From Rhizobium sp. Root1212 (GTDB lineage Bacteria > Pseudomonadota > Alphaproteobacteria > Rhizobiales > Rhizobiaceae), in the NCBI RefSeq assembly GCF_001424985.1, contig NZ_LMDA01000025.1:124001-188000 (forward strand): a stretch of 64,000 bases of DNA, written 5' to 3'. Position 1 is the stretch's first letter; each line of letters opens with the position of its first letter. This document shows positions 51,821-62,682 of the stretch, piece by piece. The translations under genes were made by a program, and so were the position numbers. The notes beneath the pieces are model-generated. The model made no database searches. It saw only the letters and a list, made by a program, of their open reading frames with translations, and was not told where the DNA came from.

Positions 51821-52526
51821 CAGAACCGATCTTTCTCATATCGTCTCAAAGAGATTGGCCTTTTGGCGCCCTGCCCTCAGGCTGCGGGCGGTCCAACCGG
51901 CACTTTCCATGAATGCCCCTTCACGGTTAACCAAAGCTTACCACGGCGTTTCACGGGCTTTCGCGAGCAGCCACAGGTGGTCGACCGAATCAATCAATAT
52001 TATGACGGATCAGGCTTTTCCCTTGCCATTGTGACATAGAAAACATACAAGCTTCACAGGTAGAAAGTGTTGACGGGATAGAATCGACGACCGGCAGCCA
52101 TAGGTATTTAAAACCTTGGCGCCAGCGCGTGATCGCTACGGGTTAAACCGCTCAATGACGATCACGTCGCAGCAGGCAGTCGCGCTTCATCCGCCGTCGC
52201 TCCACTTGACTGCCCATACGAATCGCAAGCCGGCGGTGGCCGGGAACATATCGTGGTTTCACCACAAGCCCGTGATCGGGCGCATTCATCGGGCCTTCAG
52301 GGCCTAAAAACTTTGGCATTCCTGTTTGGTATCCTACGTTGTCTCAGCAGTATCGGTCAGAAGTAAACAGGCCCCGGGACGTGACCGTCCCGGCTGCCGT
52401 CTGGCTGCTGAACGCTGTTCCTTCAGGAATATTTACATCCGGCAAGCAACGCGAACAGTCGGGATGGACTCCTCCGGGAGCCCGTCCCTCTCTCCGTTTG
52501 CGCGCTCGCCGAGGAGCACAGCTTAC
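51821..52526 (+). other. Divergent region and long leader of rne
   Basis: About 706 bases between amiC and the rne start. No credible coding frame with ribosome site was found. AT-rich stretches (51990-52085, including TTGACG at 52070-52075) are the likely promoter area, which would leave a 5' leader of several hundred bases, containing several local inverted pairs such as GCCCGTGATCGGGC near 52268 and GTCCCGG repeats near 52375-52395. Long leaders are typical of rne genes that autoregulate through their own mRNA. Confidence 0.55.
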
Positions 52527-55334
52527 ATGGCAGAGAAAATGCTTATCGATGCGTCTCATGCTGAAGAGACGCGCGTCGTTGTCGTTCGCGGAAACCGCAT
52601 AGAAGAATTCGACTTCGAATCCGAACACAAGAAGCAGATCCGCGGCAATATCTACCTTGCCAAGGTGACCCGCGTCGAGCCGTCGCTACAGGCGGCCTTC
52701 GTCGATTACGGCGGCAACCGCCACGGCTTCCTGGCCTTCGCCGAAATCCACCCCGATTATTACCAGATTCCGCTTGCCGACCGTCAGGCCCTGCTGAGGG
52801 CCGAAGCGGAAGAAGCGCGCCGCGGCGATGACGATATCGAACCGGTCGAAACGGCACCCTATATCGCCGCATCCGAAACGGTGGCGGAAGAGGCCGAGGT
52901 CACCGAGATCGTCGAGGAAACTTCCGAAGTCGAGACGGTGACGGAAGCGGCTGCCGAAGAGATCGTCGAGGAAAAGCCGAAGAAGGTCCGCCGTCCGCGC
53001 CGCACCAAGAAGGCTGCAGCCGAGGCTGAAGAGGCCGAGGTCGCAAAGGCCGAAGGCGAAGACGATACCGGCGAAATGGCCGCCATGGTCGATACCGACA
53101 GCATCTCGGAAGACGTTCGCGGCGGCCGCCGGCATGACGACGACGATGACGACGACCATCACGAAGAGAAGGAAGTCATCGAATCCGTCGGCGCCGAAGA
53201 CGCGATGGAAGAAGTGCCGGACCGTCAGTCCAACCGCCGCCCGCGCAAGCAGTACCGCATTCAGGAAGTGATCAAGCGCCGTCAGATCCTGCTCGTGCAG
53301 GTCGCCAAGGAAGAGCGCGGCAACAAGGGTGCTGCCCTCACCACTTATCTGTCGCTTGCGGGCCGTTACTCCGTCCTGATGCCGAACACGGCGCGCGGTG
53401 GTGGCATTTCCCGCAAGATCACCAACCTGCCGGACCGCAAGCGCCTCAAGGAAATCGCCCGCGCGCTCGAAGTGCCGCAGGGCATGGGCGTCATCCTGCG
53501 CACCGCCGGCGCCAATCGCACCAAGGTCGAGATCAAGCGCGACTTCGAATACCTGATGCGCCTGTGGGAAAACGTCCGCACGCTGACGCTTGCCTCCACC
53601 GCGCCCTGCCTCGTCTATGAGGAAGGCTCGCTGATAAAGCGCTCGATCCGCGATCTCTACAACAAGGATATCAGCGAGATCGTTGTTGCAGGCGAGGAAG
53701 GCTACAAGGAAGCCAAGGGCTTCATGAAGATGCTGATGCCGAGCCACGCCAAGGTGGTTCAGCCCTACCGCGACGTGCACCCGATTTTCTCGCGCTCGGG
53801 CATCGAGGCACAGCTGGACCGCATGCTGCAGCCGCAGGTGACATTGAAGTCCGGCGGCTACATCATCATCAACCAGACCGAAGCGCTGGTGGCGATCGAC
53901 GTCAACTCCGGTCGCTCGACCCGCGAACATTCGATCGAGGACACGGCGCTCCAGACCAACCTCGAAGCAGCTGAAGAAGTCGCACGCCAGCTGCGCCTGC
54001 GCGACCTCGCCGGCCTCGTGGTCGTCGACTTCATCGACATGGAAGAAAAGCGCAACAACCGCTCGGTCGAGAAGCGTCTGAAGGACCACCTGAAGAACGA
54101 CCGCGCCCGCATCCAGGTTGGCCGCATATCGCATTTCGGCCTGCTCGAAATGTCGCGCCAGCGCATCCGCGCCTCGGTGCTCGAATCGACCATGCAGGTC
54201 TGCTCGCATTGCAACGGCACGGGCCATGTGCGCTCGCAGTCGTCTGTCGCGCTGCATGTCCTGCGCGGCGTCGAGGAATATCTGCTGAAGAACACCACGC
54301 ACGACATCACCGTGCGCACGACGCCGGATATCGCGCTCTACCTGCTCAACCACAAGCGCAGCACGATCATCGATTATGAAGCCCGCTTCGGCGTGTCGAT
54401 CATCATCGAGGCGGATGCCCATGTCGGCGCCCAGCACTTCGCGATCGATCGCGGCGAGCCGGTCGAAAATCCGGTGAAGATCGAGCAGATCATGCACTTC
54501 GAACCCGAGATCGAGGAGGACGACGACGACGTCATCATCGAGGAGGAGATCGACGAGGAAGAAGAAGTCGTTGTCGAAGCCAAGCCGGAGCGTGCAGAGC
54601 GCGCCGAACGTTCGGAAGGTGACAACGACCGCAAGCGCAAGCGCCGCCGCCGCCGCCGTGGTGGCCGCGGGAACGGCGAACAGACGCAGGCCGAAGCTGC
54701 CGGTGACGACGACGCCGAAGCGGAGGGCGACGACGAGGACGGCGATGACGCCGCCGATACCGTTGCTGCCGGCGATGCCAGCGAGGAAGACCGCCAGAAG
54801 CGCAAGCGCCGCCGTCGCGGCAAGCGCGGTGGCCGCCGCAGCCGTGGCGACGAGGTCGCAGGCGAGGAGGCTTCAGGAGAAGCATCCGAGTCCGACAACG
54901 AGGAAGCCACCGAAAACCTGACCGCTGAAGCCGTGGTCGACGATGCCACCGAGCCGGCAGCCGCAGAAATGGTTGCGGCCGAAGTTGCTGTCGAGGAAAC
55001 AAAACCCGCAAAACCGCGCCGCAGCCGCAAGAAGGCAGCGCCGGCCGGCGAAGAGGCTCCGGTGACCGAGGAAGCCGTTGCGGAAGCAGCAGTCGTCGAC
55101 AGCGCAGCCCAGGCTGCCATTGAGGAGACGCCAGCTGAGGAAACTCCGGTTGAGCCGGCCGTCGAAGAAGCGGCGGCCACGCTGGATGAAAAATCCTCGC
55201 GCGGCAATCGTGACCTGAACACGATCGCCTCCGCGCCGGTGGTTCGCTCCTCGGCGCCCGCCGAAGGCGAAGGCGACAACGAGCCGCCGAAGCCCAAGAA
55301 GGGTGGCTGGTGGCAGAAGCGCGGTTTCTTCTGA
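52527..55334 (+). CDS. rne: Ribonuclease E
   Basis: Endoribonuclease that starts mRNA decay and processes rRNA/tRNA, 935 aa. MAEKMLIDASHAEETRVVVV starts the protein; the S1 domain is split by a Glu/Asp-rich insertion at about residues 90-235 (with a run of seven Asp), then the DNase I-like catalytic core has VAIDVNSGRST and GLVVVDFIDM, whose Asp residues bind Mg, and the zinc-link CSHCNGTGH. Residues from about 655 form a disordered scaffold alternating Arg/Lys-rich (KRKRRRRRRGGRGN) and Ala/Glu-rich segments, ending GGWWQKRGFF. AGGAGCACAGCTTAC precedes the ATG. Divergent from amiC. Confidence 0.97.
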   Translation: MAEKMLIDASHAEETRVVVVRGNRIEEFDFESEHKKQIRGNIYLAKVTRVEPSLQAAFVDYGGNRHGFLAFAEIHPDYYQIPLADRQALLRAEAEEARRGDDDIEPVETAPYIAASETVAEEAEVTEIVEETSEVETVTEAAAEEIVEEKPKKVRRPRRTKKAAAEAEEAEVAKAEGEDDTGEMAAMVDTDSISEDVRGGRRHDDDDDDDHHEEKEVIESVGAEDAMEEVPDRQSNRRPRKQYRIQEVIKRRQILLVQVAKEERGNKGAALTTYLSLAGRYSVLMPNTARGGGISRKITNLPDRKRLKEIARALEVPQGMGVILRTAGANRTKVEIKRDFEYLMRLWENVRTLTLASTAPCLVYEEGSLIKRSIRDLYNKDISEIVVAGEEGYKEAKGFMKMLMPSHAKVVQPYRDVHPIFSRSGIEAQLDRMLQPQVTLKSGGYIIINQTEALVAIDVNSGRSTREHSIEDTALQTNLEAAEEVARQLRLRDLAGLVVVDFIDMEEKRNNRSVEKRLKDHLKNDRARIQVGRISHFGLLEMSRQRIRASVLESTMQVCSHCNGTGHVRSQSSVALHVLRGVEEYLLKNTTHDITVRTTPDIALYLLNHKRSTIIDYEARFGVSIIIEADAHVGAQHFAIDRGEPVENPVKIEQIMHFEPEIEEDDDDVIIEEEIDEEEEVVVEAKPERAERAERSEGDNDRKRKRRRRRRGGRGNGEQTQAEAAGDDDAEAEGDDEDGDDAADTVAAGDASEEDRQKRKRRRRGKRGGRRSRGDEVAGEEASGEASESDNEEATENLTAEAVVDDATEPAAAEMVAAEVAVEETKPAKPRRSRKKAAPAGEEAPVTEEAVAEAAVVDSAAQAAIEETPAEETPVEPAVEEAAATLDEKSSRGNRDLNTIASAPVVRSSAPAEGEGDNEPPKPKKGGWWQKRGFF

Positions 55335-55364
55335 GACCTGCGCAAAGCTTGAAGATTTGAACAG

Positions 55365-55390
55365 CGGCCGGGGAAACCCGGCCGTTTTCG
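55365..55390 (+). terminator. Terminator after rne
   Basis: CGGCCGGG-GAAA-CCCGGCCG followed by TTTTCG, 30 bases beyond the rne stop: an 8-base GC stem closed by a GNRA-like tetraloop. The following 240 bases up to the next gene contain no evident feature except its promoter. Confidence 0.85.
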
Positions 55391-55634
55391 TTTGTAACGA
55401 CGCCCGCTGCTGCGTCATGTTCAACGGTGTGCCGCGGACCTTCCGGATATCGGAAAATCAAAGGCTTGCGGATTTTCTGTACAACCTCTCGCCTGCGGAG
55501 TGAGGTTGCCTGCCGCGTTTTCTACATCCTTGAGGCTATGTTTCCACGGGTACAGAACGTCAGGCGATGCTGTGGGATGCTTGTGGTCAAGGCAGGCACG
55601 TTACTATGTGCCGCCGCCAACAAGGACGAACATC

Positions 55635-55844
55635 ATGGGCACGTTTGCAGCCACCCTCGCCGCAGCATCGGTCGTCGGCCTGATTCAGCCTTCGCTTTCA
55701 GGCAACGGCGTCCGCCAGTTCCACAATGACTATTACTACCGCAGCTACGATACGGCTTTCGAGCCGGTCTGCGTCGTGCGCGCCGTGCGAAGTCACGATG
55801 CCTTCGGCAACCCGGTCACGCGCAAGGTACGGGTCTGCCGCTGA
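55635..55844 (+). CDS. Small exported protein, unknown
   Basis: A 69-aa protein with a hydrophobic N-terminus (GTFAATLAAASVVGLIQPSLSG) and a basic, Tyr-rich mature part (HNDYYYRSYDTAFEPVCVVR...TRKVRVCR) with two cysteines. AAGGACGAACATC precedes the ATG. The final VTRKVRVCR resembles small secreted proteins common in Rhizobiales but I cannot name a family. It converges with the aminotransferase; their stops are one base apart. Confidence 0.7.
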   Translation: MGTFAATLAAASVVGLIQPSLSGNGVRQFHNDYYYRSYDTAFEPVCVVRAVRSHDAFGNPVTRKVRVCR

Positions 55845-55845
55845 C

Positions 55846-57003
55846 TCAGGCGAGCCAGCGGGCGATCCGGTCCAACGCCTCAATCATGTCGGTTTCCGCA
55901 CCGGCGTAGGAGAAACGCATGGTGCGGTTTCCGTCGATCGGGTCGAAATCGAAGCCCGGCGTCGCCGCGACATTGATTTCCGCCAGCATGCGCCGCGCAA
56001 ACGCCATACTGTCATTGGTAAAGCGGCTCACGTCGGCATAGGCGTAAAACGCGCCATCCATCGGCGAAGCGATCGACAGCCCCATTTCGGGAAGCCGCTT
56101 CAGGAGCAAGGCGCGATTGGCGCCGTAGGACGCCTTGTAGACGTCAAGCTCTGCTTCGGCGCCCAGTGCTGCTTCCGCCGCGATCTGGGACAGTTCCGGC
56201 GGCGAGATATAGAGGCTTTGGGCGATGCGCTCAAAGGCGCGCACCTGACTTTCCGGCAGCACCATCCAGCCGATGCGCCAGCCGGTCATGCAATAATATT
56301 TCGAGAAGGAATTGATGATCACGGCCTCGTCTGTAACGCTCAGGGCCGTCGTTTCCTCGCCTGCAAAGGTCAGGCCGTGGTAGATTTCGTCGGAAATTAA
56401 GGCGATGCCGCACTCGTGGCAATAATCGGCAAGCGCCTTCAGGCCGGCTCTGCCGGTGACCGTTCCGGTCGGGTTGGCGGGGCTTGCGAGCAGAACACCG
56501 TCAAGGCGGCATCCCGCTTTTTTCTCAGCAGCAGCAAGGCTTTCCGGCGTCAGAGTAAAGCCGGTCTCGGCATTCGCTTCGACCTCGACGACGGTAAGGC
56601 CGAGCGCCGCCAGGATATTGCGGTAGGCAGGATAGCCGGGCCGCGCGATCGCCACGCAATCACCGGGATCGAACAGCGCAAGGAAAGCCAGGTTGAACCC
56701 GGCGGACGAGCCGGTCGTCACCGCGATGCGCTGCGGATCGACCTCGATGCCGTAGCGGGTCTTGTAGTGTTTCGCGATCCCGATCTTCAGACTGTTGGTG
56801 CCGAGTGCATCCGTATAGCCGAGGCGGCCTTGAGCGAGGGCAGCGTGCGCGGCCTCCAGGGCCGCCTTCGGCGCGGGGTGGCTTGGCTGGCCGACTGCCA
56901 TGGAGATGACGGGATAGCCGGCTTCGCGCCGTTTCGTCGCTTCGGCAAGAACATCCATCGCATGAAAAGGCTCGACGGCGCTGCGGCGGGATAGCGTTTT
57001 CAA
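55846..57003 (-). CDS. PLP-dependent class I/II aminotransferase
   Basis: A 385-aa fold-type I enzyme. LLASPANPTGTVTGRAGL and SDEIYHGLTF are substrate/PLP motifs, and SFSKYYCMTGWRIGW contains the PLP lysine. It resembles the aspartate/MalY-like group that annotators call pyridoxal phosphate-dependent aminotransferase; the amino donor cannot be deduced. Start is TTG at 57003: AAGGAGAACCGC sits just upstream and no ATG occurs until residue 16, where the family N-terminus would be cut (SRRSAVEPFHAMDVLAEA). Divergent from the DsbA-like gene. Confidence 0.9.
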   Translation of the reverse strand: MKTLSRRSAVEPFHAMDVLAEATKRREAGYPVISMAVGQPSHPAPKAALEAAHAALAQGRLGYTDALGTNSLKIGIAKHYKTRYGIEVDPQRIAVTTGSSAGFNLAFLALFDPGDCVAIARPGYPAYRNILAALGLTVVEVEANAETGFTLTPESLAAAEKKAGCRLDGVLLASPANPTGTVTGRAGLKALADYCHECGIALISDEIYHGLTFAGEETTALSVTDEAVIINSFSKYYCMTGWRIGWMVLPESQVRAFERIAQSLYISPPELSQIAAEAALGAEAELDVYKASYGANRALLLKRLPEMGLSIASPMDGAFYAYADVSRFTNDSMAFARRMLAEINVAATPGFDFDPIDGNRTMRFSYAGAETDMIEALDRIARWLA

Positions 57004-57237
57004 AGCGGTTCTCCTTGCAAATTTCGTTCGGCCTGTCGCCTTGCCGGTGCTTTGCACGATCAAAAAGCCATTCACAAGTGCGAGAACGCCGCACTTCCGC
57101 CGATTTTGCGGTTTCGTTTGACGCCCGCTCGACCTATGGTCGGTTGCCGCGCCATAAGGGCCGGAAATGTCTTTCAATTCTGCCGGCCGGCTTCGAACTT
57201 GAACGACACAGGCACGACAATGAAGGACACGGAACGC

Positions 57238-58005
57238 ATGCCATCGACTGCCCGCAAGATCATCGCCGCCGCAACCCTGTTCCTGACGGCGAGCGCTGCG
57301 CTCCCCCAAGGCGCCTATGCCCTTGACGCCAAGGACAAGAAGGAACTCGGCGAGTTCATCCGCGAATATCTGGTGGCGAACCCCGAAATCCTTCTCGAGG
57401 CCCAGCAGTCCTTGAAGAAGAAGCAGCAGGAAGAGCAGCTTCGCCAAGCCGAAGCCGCCATTGCCGGTAACAAGGAAGCGATCTTCCAGTCCGTGCACGA
57501 TGTCACGCTCGGCAATCCCAAGGGCGACGTCACCATCGTCGAATTCTACGACTACAATTGCGGCTATTGCAAACGCGCGCTGTCCGACATGGAAGCGATC
57601 CTCGAAAACGACAAGAACGTGCGGTTCGTGCTGAAGGAACTGCCGATTCTCGGCCCGGATTCTCTTGCCGCGCACCGCGTCAGCGCCGCCTTCCGCCAGA
57701 TCGCACCTGAAAAATACGGCGATTTCCACCGGGCGTTGCTCGGCGGCGAGGACCGCGCGACGGAAGAGACCGCGATTGCCGTTGCCGGCCGTCTCGGCGT
57801 TTCCGAAGCCGATATCCGCGCCAAGATGGAAAGCGATGCGCAGGATGCCGGCGTGAAGGAAGCCTATACGCTCGCCAACGACCTCGGCATCACCGGCACG
57901 CCGTCCTATGTCGTCGGCAATGAGGCGGTTTTTGGCGCTGTCGGCGCCGAAGAACTGGAAGCCAAGGTCACCAACATGCGCAGCTGCGGCAAGACCGTTT
58001 GCTGA
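57238..58005 (+). CDS. DsbA-family thiol:disulphide oxidoreductase (Com1-like)
   Basis: A 255-aa exported protein: signal peptide ARKIIAAATLFLTASAALPQGAYA, an N-terminal helical region (about 30-80: LGEFIREYLVANPEILLEAQ) found in the DsbA/Com1 family, and a thioredoxin fold with YDYNCGYCKRAL (CGYC active site) and GTPSYVVGN (cis-Pro loop). The ATG beginning MPSTARK is used since AAGGACACGGA is its nearest ribosome-like site; the ATG six codons earlier, without one, is possible. Partner and substrates unknown. Confidence 0.9.
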   Translation: MPSTARKIIAAATLFLTASAALPQGAYALDAKDKKELGEFIREYLVANPEILLEAQQSLKKKQQEEQLRQAEAAIAGNKEAIFQSVHDVTLGNPKGDVTIVEFYDYNCGYCKRALSDMEAILENDKNVRFVLKELPILGPDSLAAHRVSAAFRQIAPEKYGDFHRALLGGEDRATEETAIAVAGRLGVSEADIRAKMESDAQDAGVKEAYTLANDLGITGTPSYVVGNEAVFGAVGAEELEAKVTNMRSCGKTVC

Positions 58006-58113
58006 CGATCAAGCGATCGCTTGTGGACAAATTCCGTGGGGGAGCAAAAGGCTTTCCCTCACGGAAGCGCCGGTCTATAGGTAACCCCCACGATCCTCGG
58101 ACTTTAATCCTTC

Positions 58114-58560
58114 ATGGCTGAGACCATCTACGTTCTGAACGGCCCCAACCTCAACGCGCTCGGCAAGCGCGAGCCCGGTATTTACGGCGGCCAGACGCTT
58201 GCCGATATCGAGGCGATGTGCGCCGCGGAAGGCAAGAATCTCGGCGTCGAGATTGTTTTTCGCCAGAGCAATCATGAAGGTTACCTGGTCGACTGGATTC
58301 ACGAAGCGGGCGACAAGGCCGCCGGCGTCGCCATCAATGCGGGTGCCTACACGCACACGTCGATCGCGCTGCATGACGCCATCAAGGCCGTCAAAATCCC
58401 CGTCGTCGAGTTGCACCTGTCCAACGTGCATGCCCGTGAAGAATTCCGCCACAAATCCATGATCGCCCCCGCCGTGAAGGGCGTGATCTGCGGTTTCGGC
58501 GCTCATAGTTACATTCTCGCGCTCAATGCGCTAAACACACTGACCAAACAAACGAAATAA
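58114..58560 (+). CDS. aroQ: 3-dehydroquinate dehydratase, type II
   Basis: Third step of the shikimate pathway, dodecameric type II enzyme of 148 aa. [19 protein letters not shown] includes the catalytic Tyr; [32 protein letters not shown] and [17 protein letters not shown] hold the His/Arg/Asn active-site residues. First gene of a group aroQ-accB-accC-aat, with 19 bases to accB. Confidence 0.97.
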   Translation: MAETIYVLNGPNLNALGKREPGIYGGQTLADIEAMCAAEGKNLGVEIVFRQSNHEGYLVDWIHEAGDKAAGVAINAGAYTHTSIALHDAIKAVKIPVVELHLSNVHAREEFRHKSMIAPAVKGVICGFGAHSYILALNALNTLTKQTK

Positions 58561-58579
58561 GAAAAACAAGAGGCTCACC

Positions 58580-59047
58580 ATGGCTGACAAGAAATCCGGC
58601 ATCGATCAGGCGCTGATCCGCGATCTCGCCAACATCCTGAACGAGACCGATCTCACCGAGATCGAAGTCGAGCAGGACGACCTGCGCATCCGCGTTTCGC
58701 GCGCCGGAACGCCGCAATATGTTTCCGCACCGGTTCCGACCGCTTATGCAGCGCCCGCCGCGCAGGCCGCTGCCGCACCGGCCGCCGCCGCCGAGGTTTC
58801 TCCCCGCAACAACAAGAATGCGGTCACCTCGCCGATGGTCGGCACGGCCTATTTCGCTCCGGCTCCCGGCGCCCGTCCCTTCATCGAAGTCGGCGCGACC
58901 GTCAAGGAAGGCCAGACCATCCTGATCATCGAAGCCATGAAGACGATGAACCAGATTCCGGCGCCGCGTTCCGGCAAGGTGGTCGATATCCTCGTCCAAG
59001 ATGGTACGCCCGTCGAATACGGCGAAGCCCTGATCATCCTCGAATAG
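58580..59047 (+). CDS. accB: Biotin carboxyl carrier protein of acetyl-CoA carboxylase
   Basis: Carries CO2-biotin between AccC and the carboxyltransferase in fatty acid synthesis. 155 aa. The N-terminal multimerisation helix ([25 protein letters not shown]) is followed by an Ala/Pro-rich linker and the biotinyl domain, with Lys121 in [24 protein letters not shown] precedes the ATG. Immediately followed by accC. Confidence 0.98.
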   Translation: MADKKSGIDQALIRDLANILNETDLTEIEVEQDDLRIRVSRAGTPQYVSAPVPTAYAAPAAQAAAAPAAAAEVSPRNNKNAVTSPMVGTAYFAPAPGARPFIEVGATVKEGQTILIIEAMKTMNQIPAPRSGKVVDILVQDGTPVEYGEALIILE

Positions 59048-59057
59048 GCGTGAAACG

Positions 59058-60404
<1,347 letters not shown>

Positions 60405-60414
60405 GGCATCGCGC

Positions 60415-61029
60415 ATGAAAGGGTCCCGCGACAAGCAGCCGGTGATCACGCCGGAATTGCTGTTGCGGGCCTATTCCATCGGGCTCTTCCCGATGGCCGA
60501 TTCGGCAGACGATCCGGAAATCTTCTGGGTCGAGCCCGAGCTTCGCGGCATCATCCCGCTCGATAATTTTCATGTTTCCCGCAGCCTTGCCAAGACGATC
60601 CGGCGCGCGCCGTTCGAGATCACCTTCAATGCCGACTTCGAGGGCGTGATGAAGGGTTGCAGGGCTTCCGCCCCCGACCGCCCGACGACCTGGATCAATT
60701 CCACGATCCTTTCGCTTTACACGTCGCTGCACCGTATGGGGTATGCGCACTCGGTCGAGGCGTGGGAGGGCGAGGAACTTGTCGGCGGTCTCTACGGCGT
60801 TTCGCTGGGTGCTGCCTTTTTCGGCGAAAGCATGTTTTCCCGGCGCACCGATGCATCGAAAATCTGCCTCGTGCATCTGGTCGAGCGTTTGCGCGAACGT
60901 GGCTACAAGTTGCTCGATACGCAATTCACCACCGAACACCTGAAAACGTTCGGCGCGATCGATGTGCCCAAGGTGCAATACGAGGGTTTGCTCACCCGCG
61001 CGATGGCCTCGCCGAACCTGCAATTCTAA
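60415..61029 (+). CDS. aat: Leucyl/phenylalanyl-tRNA--protein transferase
   Basis: Adds Leu or Phe to proteins with N-terminal Arg/Lys, marking them for ClpAP via ClpS. 204 aa. [55 protein letters not shown] and [11 protein letters not shown] are hallmark motifs. Starts 10 bases after accC. Convergent with the DUF2155 gene. Confidence 0.96.
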   Translation: MKGSRDKQPVITPELLLRAYSIGLFPMADSADDPEIFWVEPELRGIIPLDNFHVSRSLAKTIRRAPFEITFNADFEGVMKGCRASAPDRPTTWINSTILSLYTSLHRMGYAHSVEAWEGEELVGGLYGVSLGAAFFGESMFSRRTDASKICLVHLVERLRERGYKLLDTQFTTEHLKTFGAIDVPKVQYEGLLTRAMASPNLQF

Positions 61030-61048
61030 AAATTTCTTTGATGGAGAT

Positions 61049-61495
61049 TTACTGGGTTGCAGCCGTATCCGGCGGCGGCAGGTCGGACTTCGCCTTGCAG
61101 GACTGCAGCCAGACGTCATAGACCGGGTGCTCGACGGCATTGAGGCCGGGACTATCGGCAAACATCCAGCCGGTGAAGATGCGGCGGATCTTGCGGTCGA
61201 GCGTGATCTCGTCAACTTCGACAAAAGTCGTCGTCTTCTGGGCCTCGGTGTCGTCGCGGCTGTAGCAGACGCGAGGCGTCACTTGCAGCGCGCCGAATTG
61301 CACTGTCTCGCCGATATAGACATCGAAGGTGGTGATGCGCCCGGTAATCTTGTCGATGCCGGAAAATACCGCGACCGGATTGGAAAGGCGCTCGGCCTGC
61401 GCCGGAACGGTAACAGCCATAAGCGAGCCGATCGCGCATGCCACCGCCGCAATGCGTTTGCGGAGCATCGGGAAATCGGAATGTGAAGCTGCCAT
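61049..61495 (-). CDS. DUF2155 exported protein
   Basis: A 148-aa protein with a signal peptide (LRKRIAAVACAIGSLMAVTVPAQA) and the DUF2155 domain (NPVAVFSGIDKITGRITTFDVYIGE, FTGWMFADSPGLNAVEHPVYDVWL with conserved Trp residues and Cys). It is found next to aat and NDUFA12 in many alphaproteobacteria; function unknown. ATG MAASHSDF chosen with AAGGAAACGG upstream; an earlier in-frame ATG is possible. Confidence 0.88.
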   Translation of the reverse strand: MAASHSDFPMLRKRIAAVACAIGSLMAVTVPAQAERLSNPVAVFSGIDKITGRITTFDVYIGETVQFGALQVTPRVCYSRDDTEAQKTTTFVEVDEITLDRKIRRIFTGWMFADSPGLNAVEHPVYDVWLQSCKAKSDLPPPDTAATQ

Positions 61496-61622
61496 GATCG
61501 CCGTTTCCTTGCGCGCCGCGTTATGATGTTGCGGCATCAGGCGCTAACGATGAAATGTGGCCGAGACATGATTGGCCAGAAATGGGGCGTGCAAAGTCAC
61601 GCCCTTCTCACGGGAAAAACAA

Positions 61623-62018
61623 TCAGGCGCCGGGAGTCCAGGCGTCGTAGTCGCCAGTCACGCGCGGACGCTCGCCGGTGTTGCTGATCGAGCCTTGCGG
61701 ACGATAGGCATTCGGCGTGCCCGTCTGGTTCGGCAGATGTGTCTTCTGCCATTCGCGGGCTTTGTAATTTTCATGAGCCGGCGAAATATCGGTGCGATGG
61801 TGCATCCAGCCGTGCCAGCCCGGCGGGATAGCGGAGGCGTCGGCGTAACCGTTGTAGATCACCCAGCGGCGGGTGCGGCCTTCCGAGTCCTTGCCGCCTT
61901 CGTAATAGACGTTACCTGCCTCGTCTTCACCGACGCGTTTGCCGAATCGCCAGGTGTGGAAACGGGTTCCGAGGGTCTGGCCATTCCACCAGGTAAAGAT
62001 CTGCAGCAGAGACTTCAT
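61623..62018 (-). CDS. NDUFA12-like complex I accessory subunit
   Basis: A 131-aa protein homologous to mitochondrial NDUFA12/B17.2, an accessory subunit of NADH:ubiquinone oxidoreductase that alphaproteobacteria share with mitochondria. Signatures: VGEDEAGNVYYEG, RRWVIYNGYADASAIPPGWHGWMHH and NAYRPQGS-type end. Start ATG at MKSLLQIFTWWNGQ. The upstream extension is not family-like. Confidence 0.93.
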   Translation of the reverse strand: MKSLLQIFTWWNGQTLGTRFHTWRFGKRVGEDEAGNVYYEGGKDSEGRTRRWVIYNGYADASAIPPGWHGWMHHRTDISPAHENYKAREWQKTHLPNQTGTPNAYRPQGSISNTGERPRVTGDYDAWTPGA

Positions 62019-62123
62019 GATGTCCGTCCTTGGCCGCGCATGTCGGCGCGGAATAACTGGAATTGCTCGCCTGCTTATGCCGCGCAAGCCGCCGCTTGTC
62101 CAGTATTTCCCACGCCGCGGGCT

Positions 62124-62597
62124 TCATTTCAAACGCAGTTTGAAGCCGAGATGGGAAGCCTCGAAACCAAGGCGCTTGTAGAAACGATGGGCATCGGTGC
62201 GCGCGGCATTGGATGTCAGCTGCACCTTCGCAAGCCCCTGATGCCGCGCCTGATCGATCGCAAAGCGGATCATGGTTTCACCGATGCCCTGCCCGCGCCG
62301 GTCCTTGCGCGTCTGCACGGCCTCGACCAGCAGGCTGGAGCTTCCACGGCCCGGCAGGGACGTCAGGAGGGTGGTCTGGAACGTGCCGACGACGATGCCG
62401 ACCATCTCGGCAACGTAGAGCGTGTCGTTCGCCGACGCCTGTATGCGCTCGAAGGCTGCGACGTAGTTTTCGAGCATATCCGGGTCGGTGGTGTCGCCAT
62501 GGCCGCCAAGGGCGTCATCGGCAAACAGCGCGACCATCGCCGGCAGGTCGCTGCGGCGTGCGTGCCGGATGGTAAGGGTGTTGACGATCGCGTCCAT
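62124..62597 (-). CDS. GNAT-family N-acetyltransferase
   Basis: A 157-aa acetyltransferase. The acetyl-CoA motif appears as VQTRKDRRGQGIGETMIRFA and the C-terminal part as NAARTDAHRFYKRLGFEASH. Substrate unknown. The ATG beginning MDAIVNTLTIRHA is preceded by GAAAGGACGCCCC; a longer start 12 codons upstream looks less likely. Lies 85 bases before the other GNAT gene in the same direction. Confidence 0.9.
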   Translation of the reverse strand: MDAIVNTLTIRHARRSDLPAMVALFADDALGGHGDTTDPDMLENYVAAFERIQASANDTLYVAEMVGIVVGTFQTTLLTSLPGRGSSSLLVEAVQTRKDRRGQGIGETMIRFAIDQARHQGLAKVQLTSNAARTDAHRFYKRLGFEASHLGFKLRLK

Positions 62598-62682
62598 GGG
62601 GCGTCCTTTCGCTGAACGCGGCACATCTGGCACCGGTCTGCGAAGGGAATGTGACGGGGAGTGGAAAAGCCAAAGGACGCGA

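Noticed and set aside
52116-52307. A 63-codon frame in the rne leader as a leader peptide
   Set aside because: No ribosome site, no run of regulatory codons and no sign of protein-like composition.
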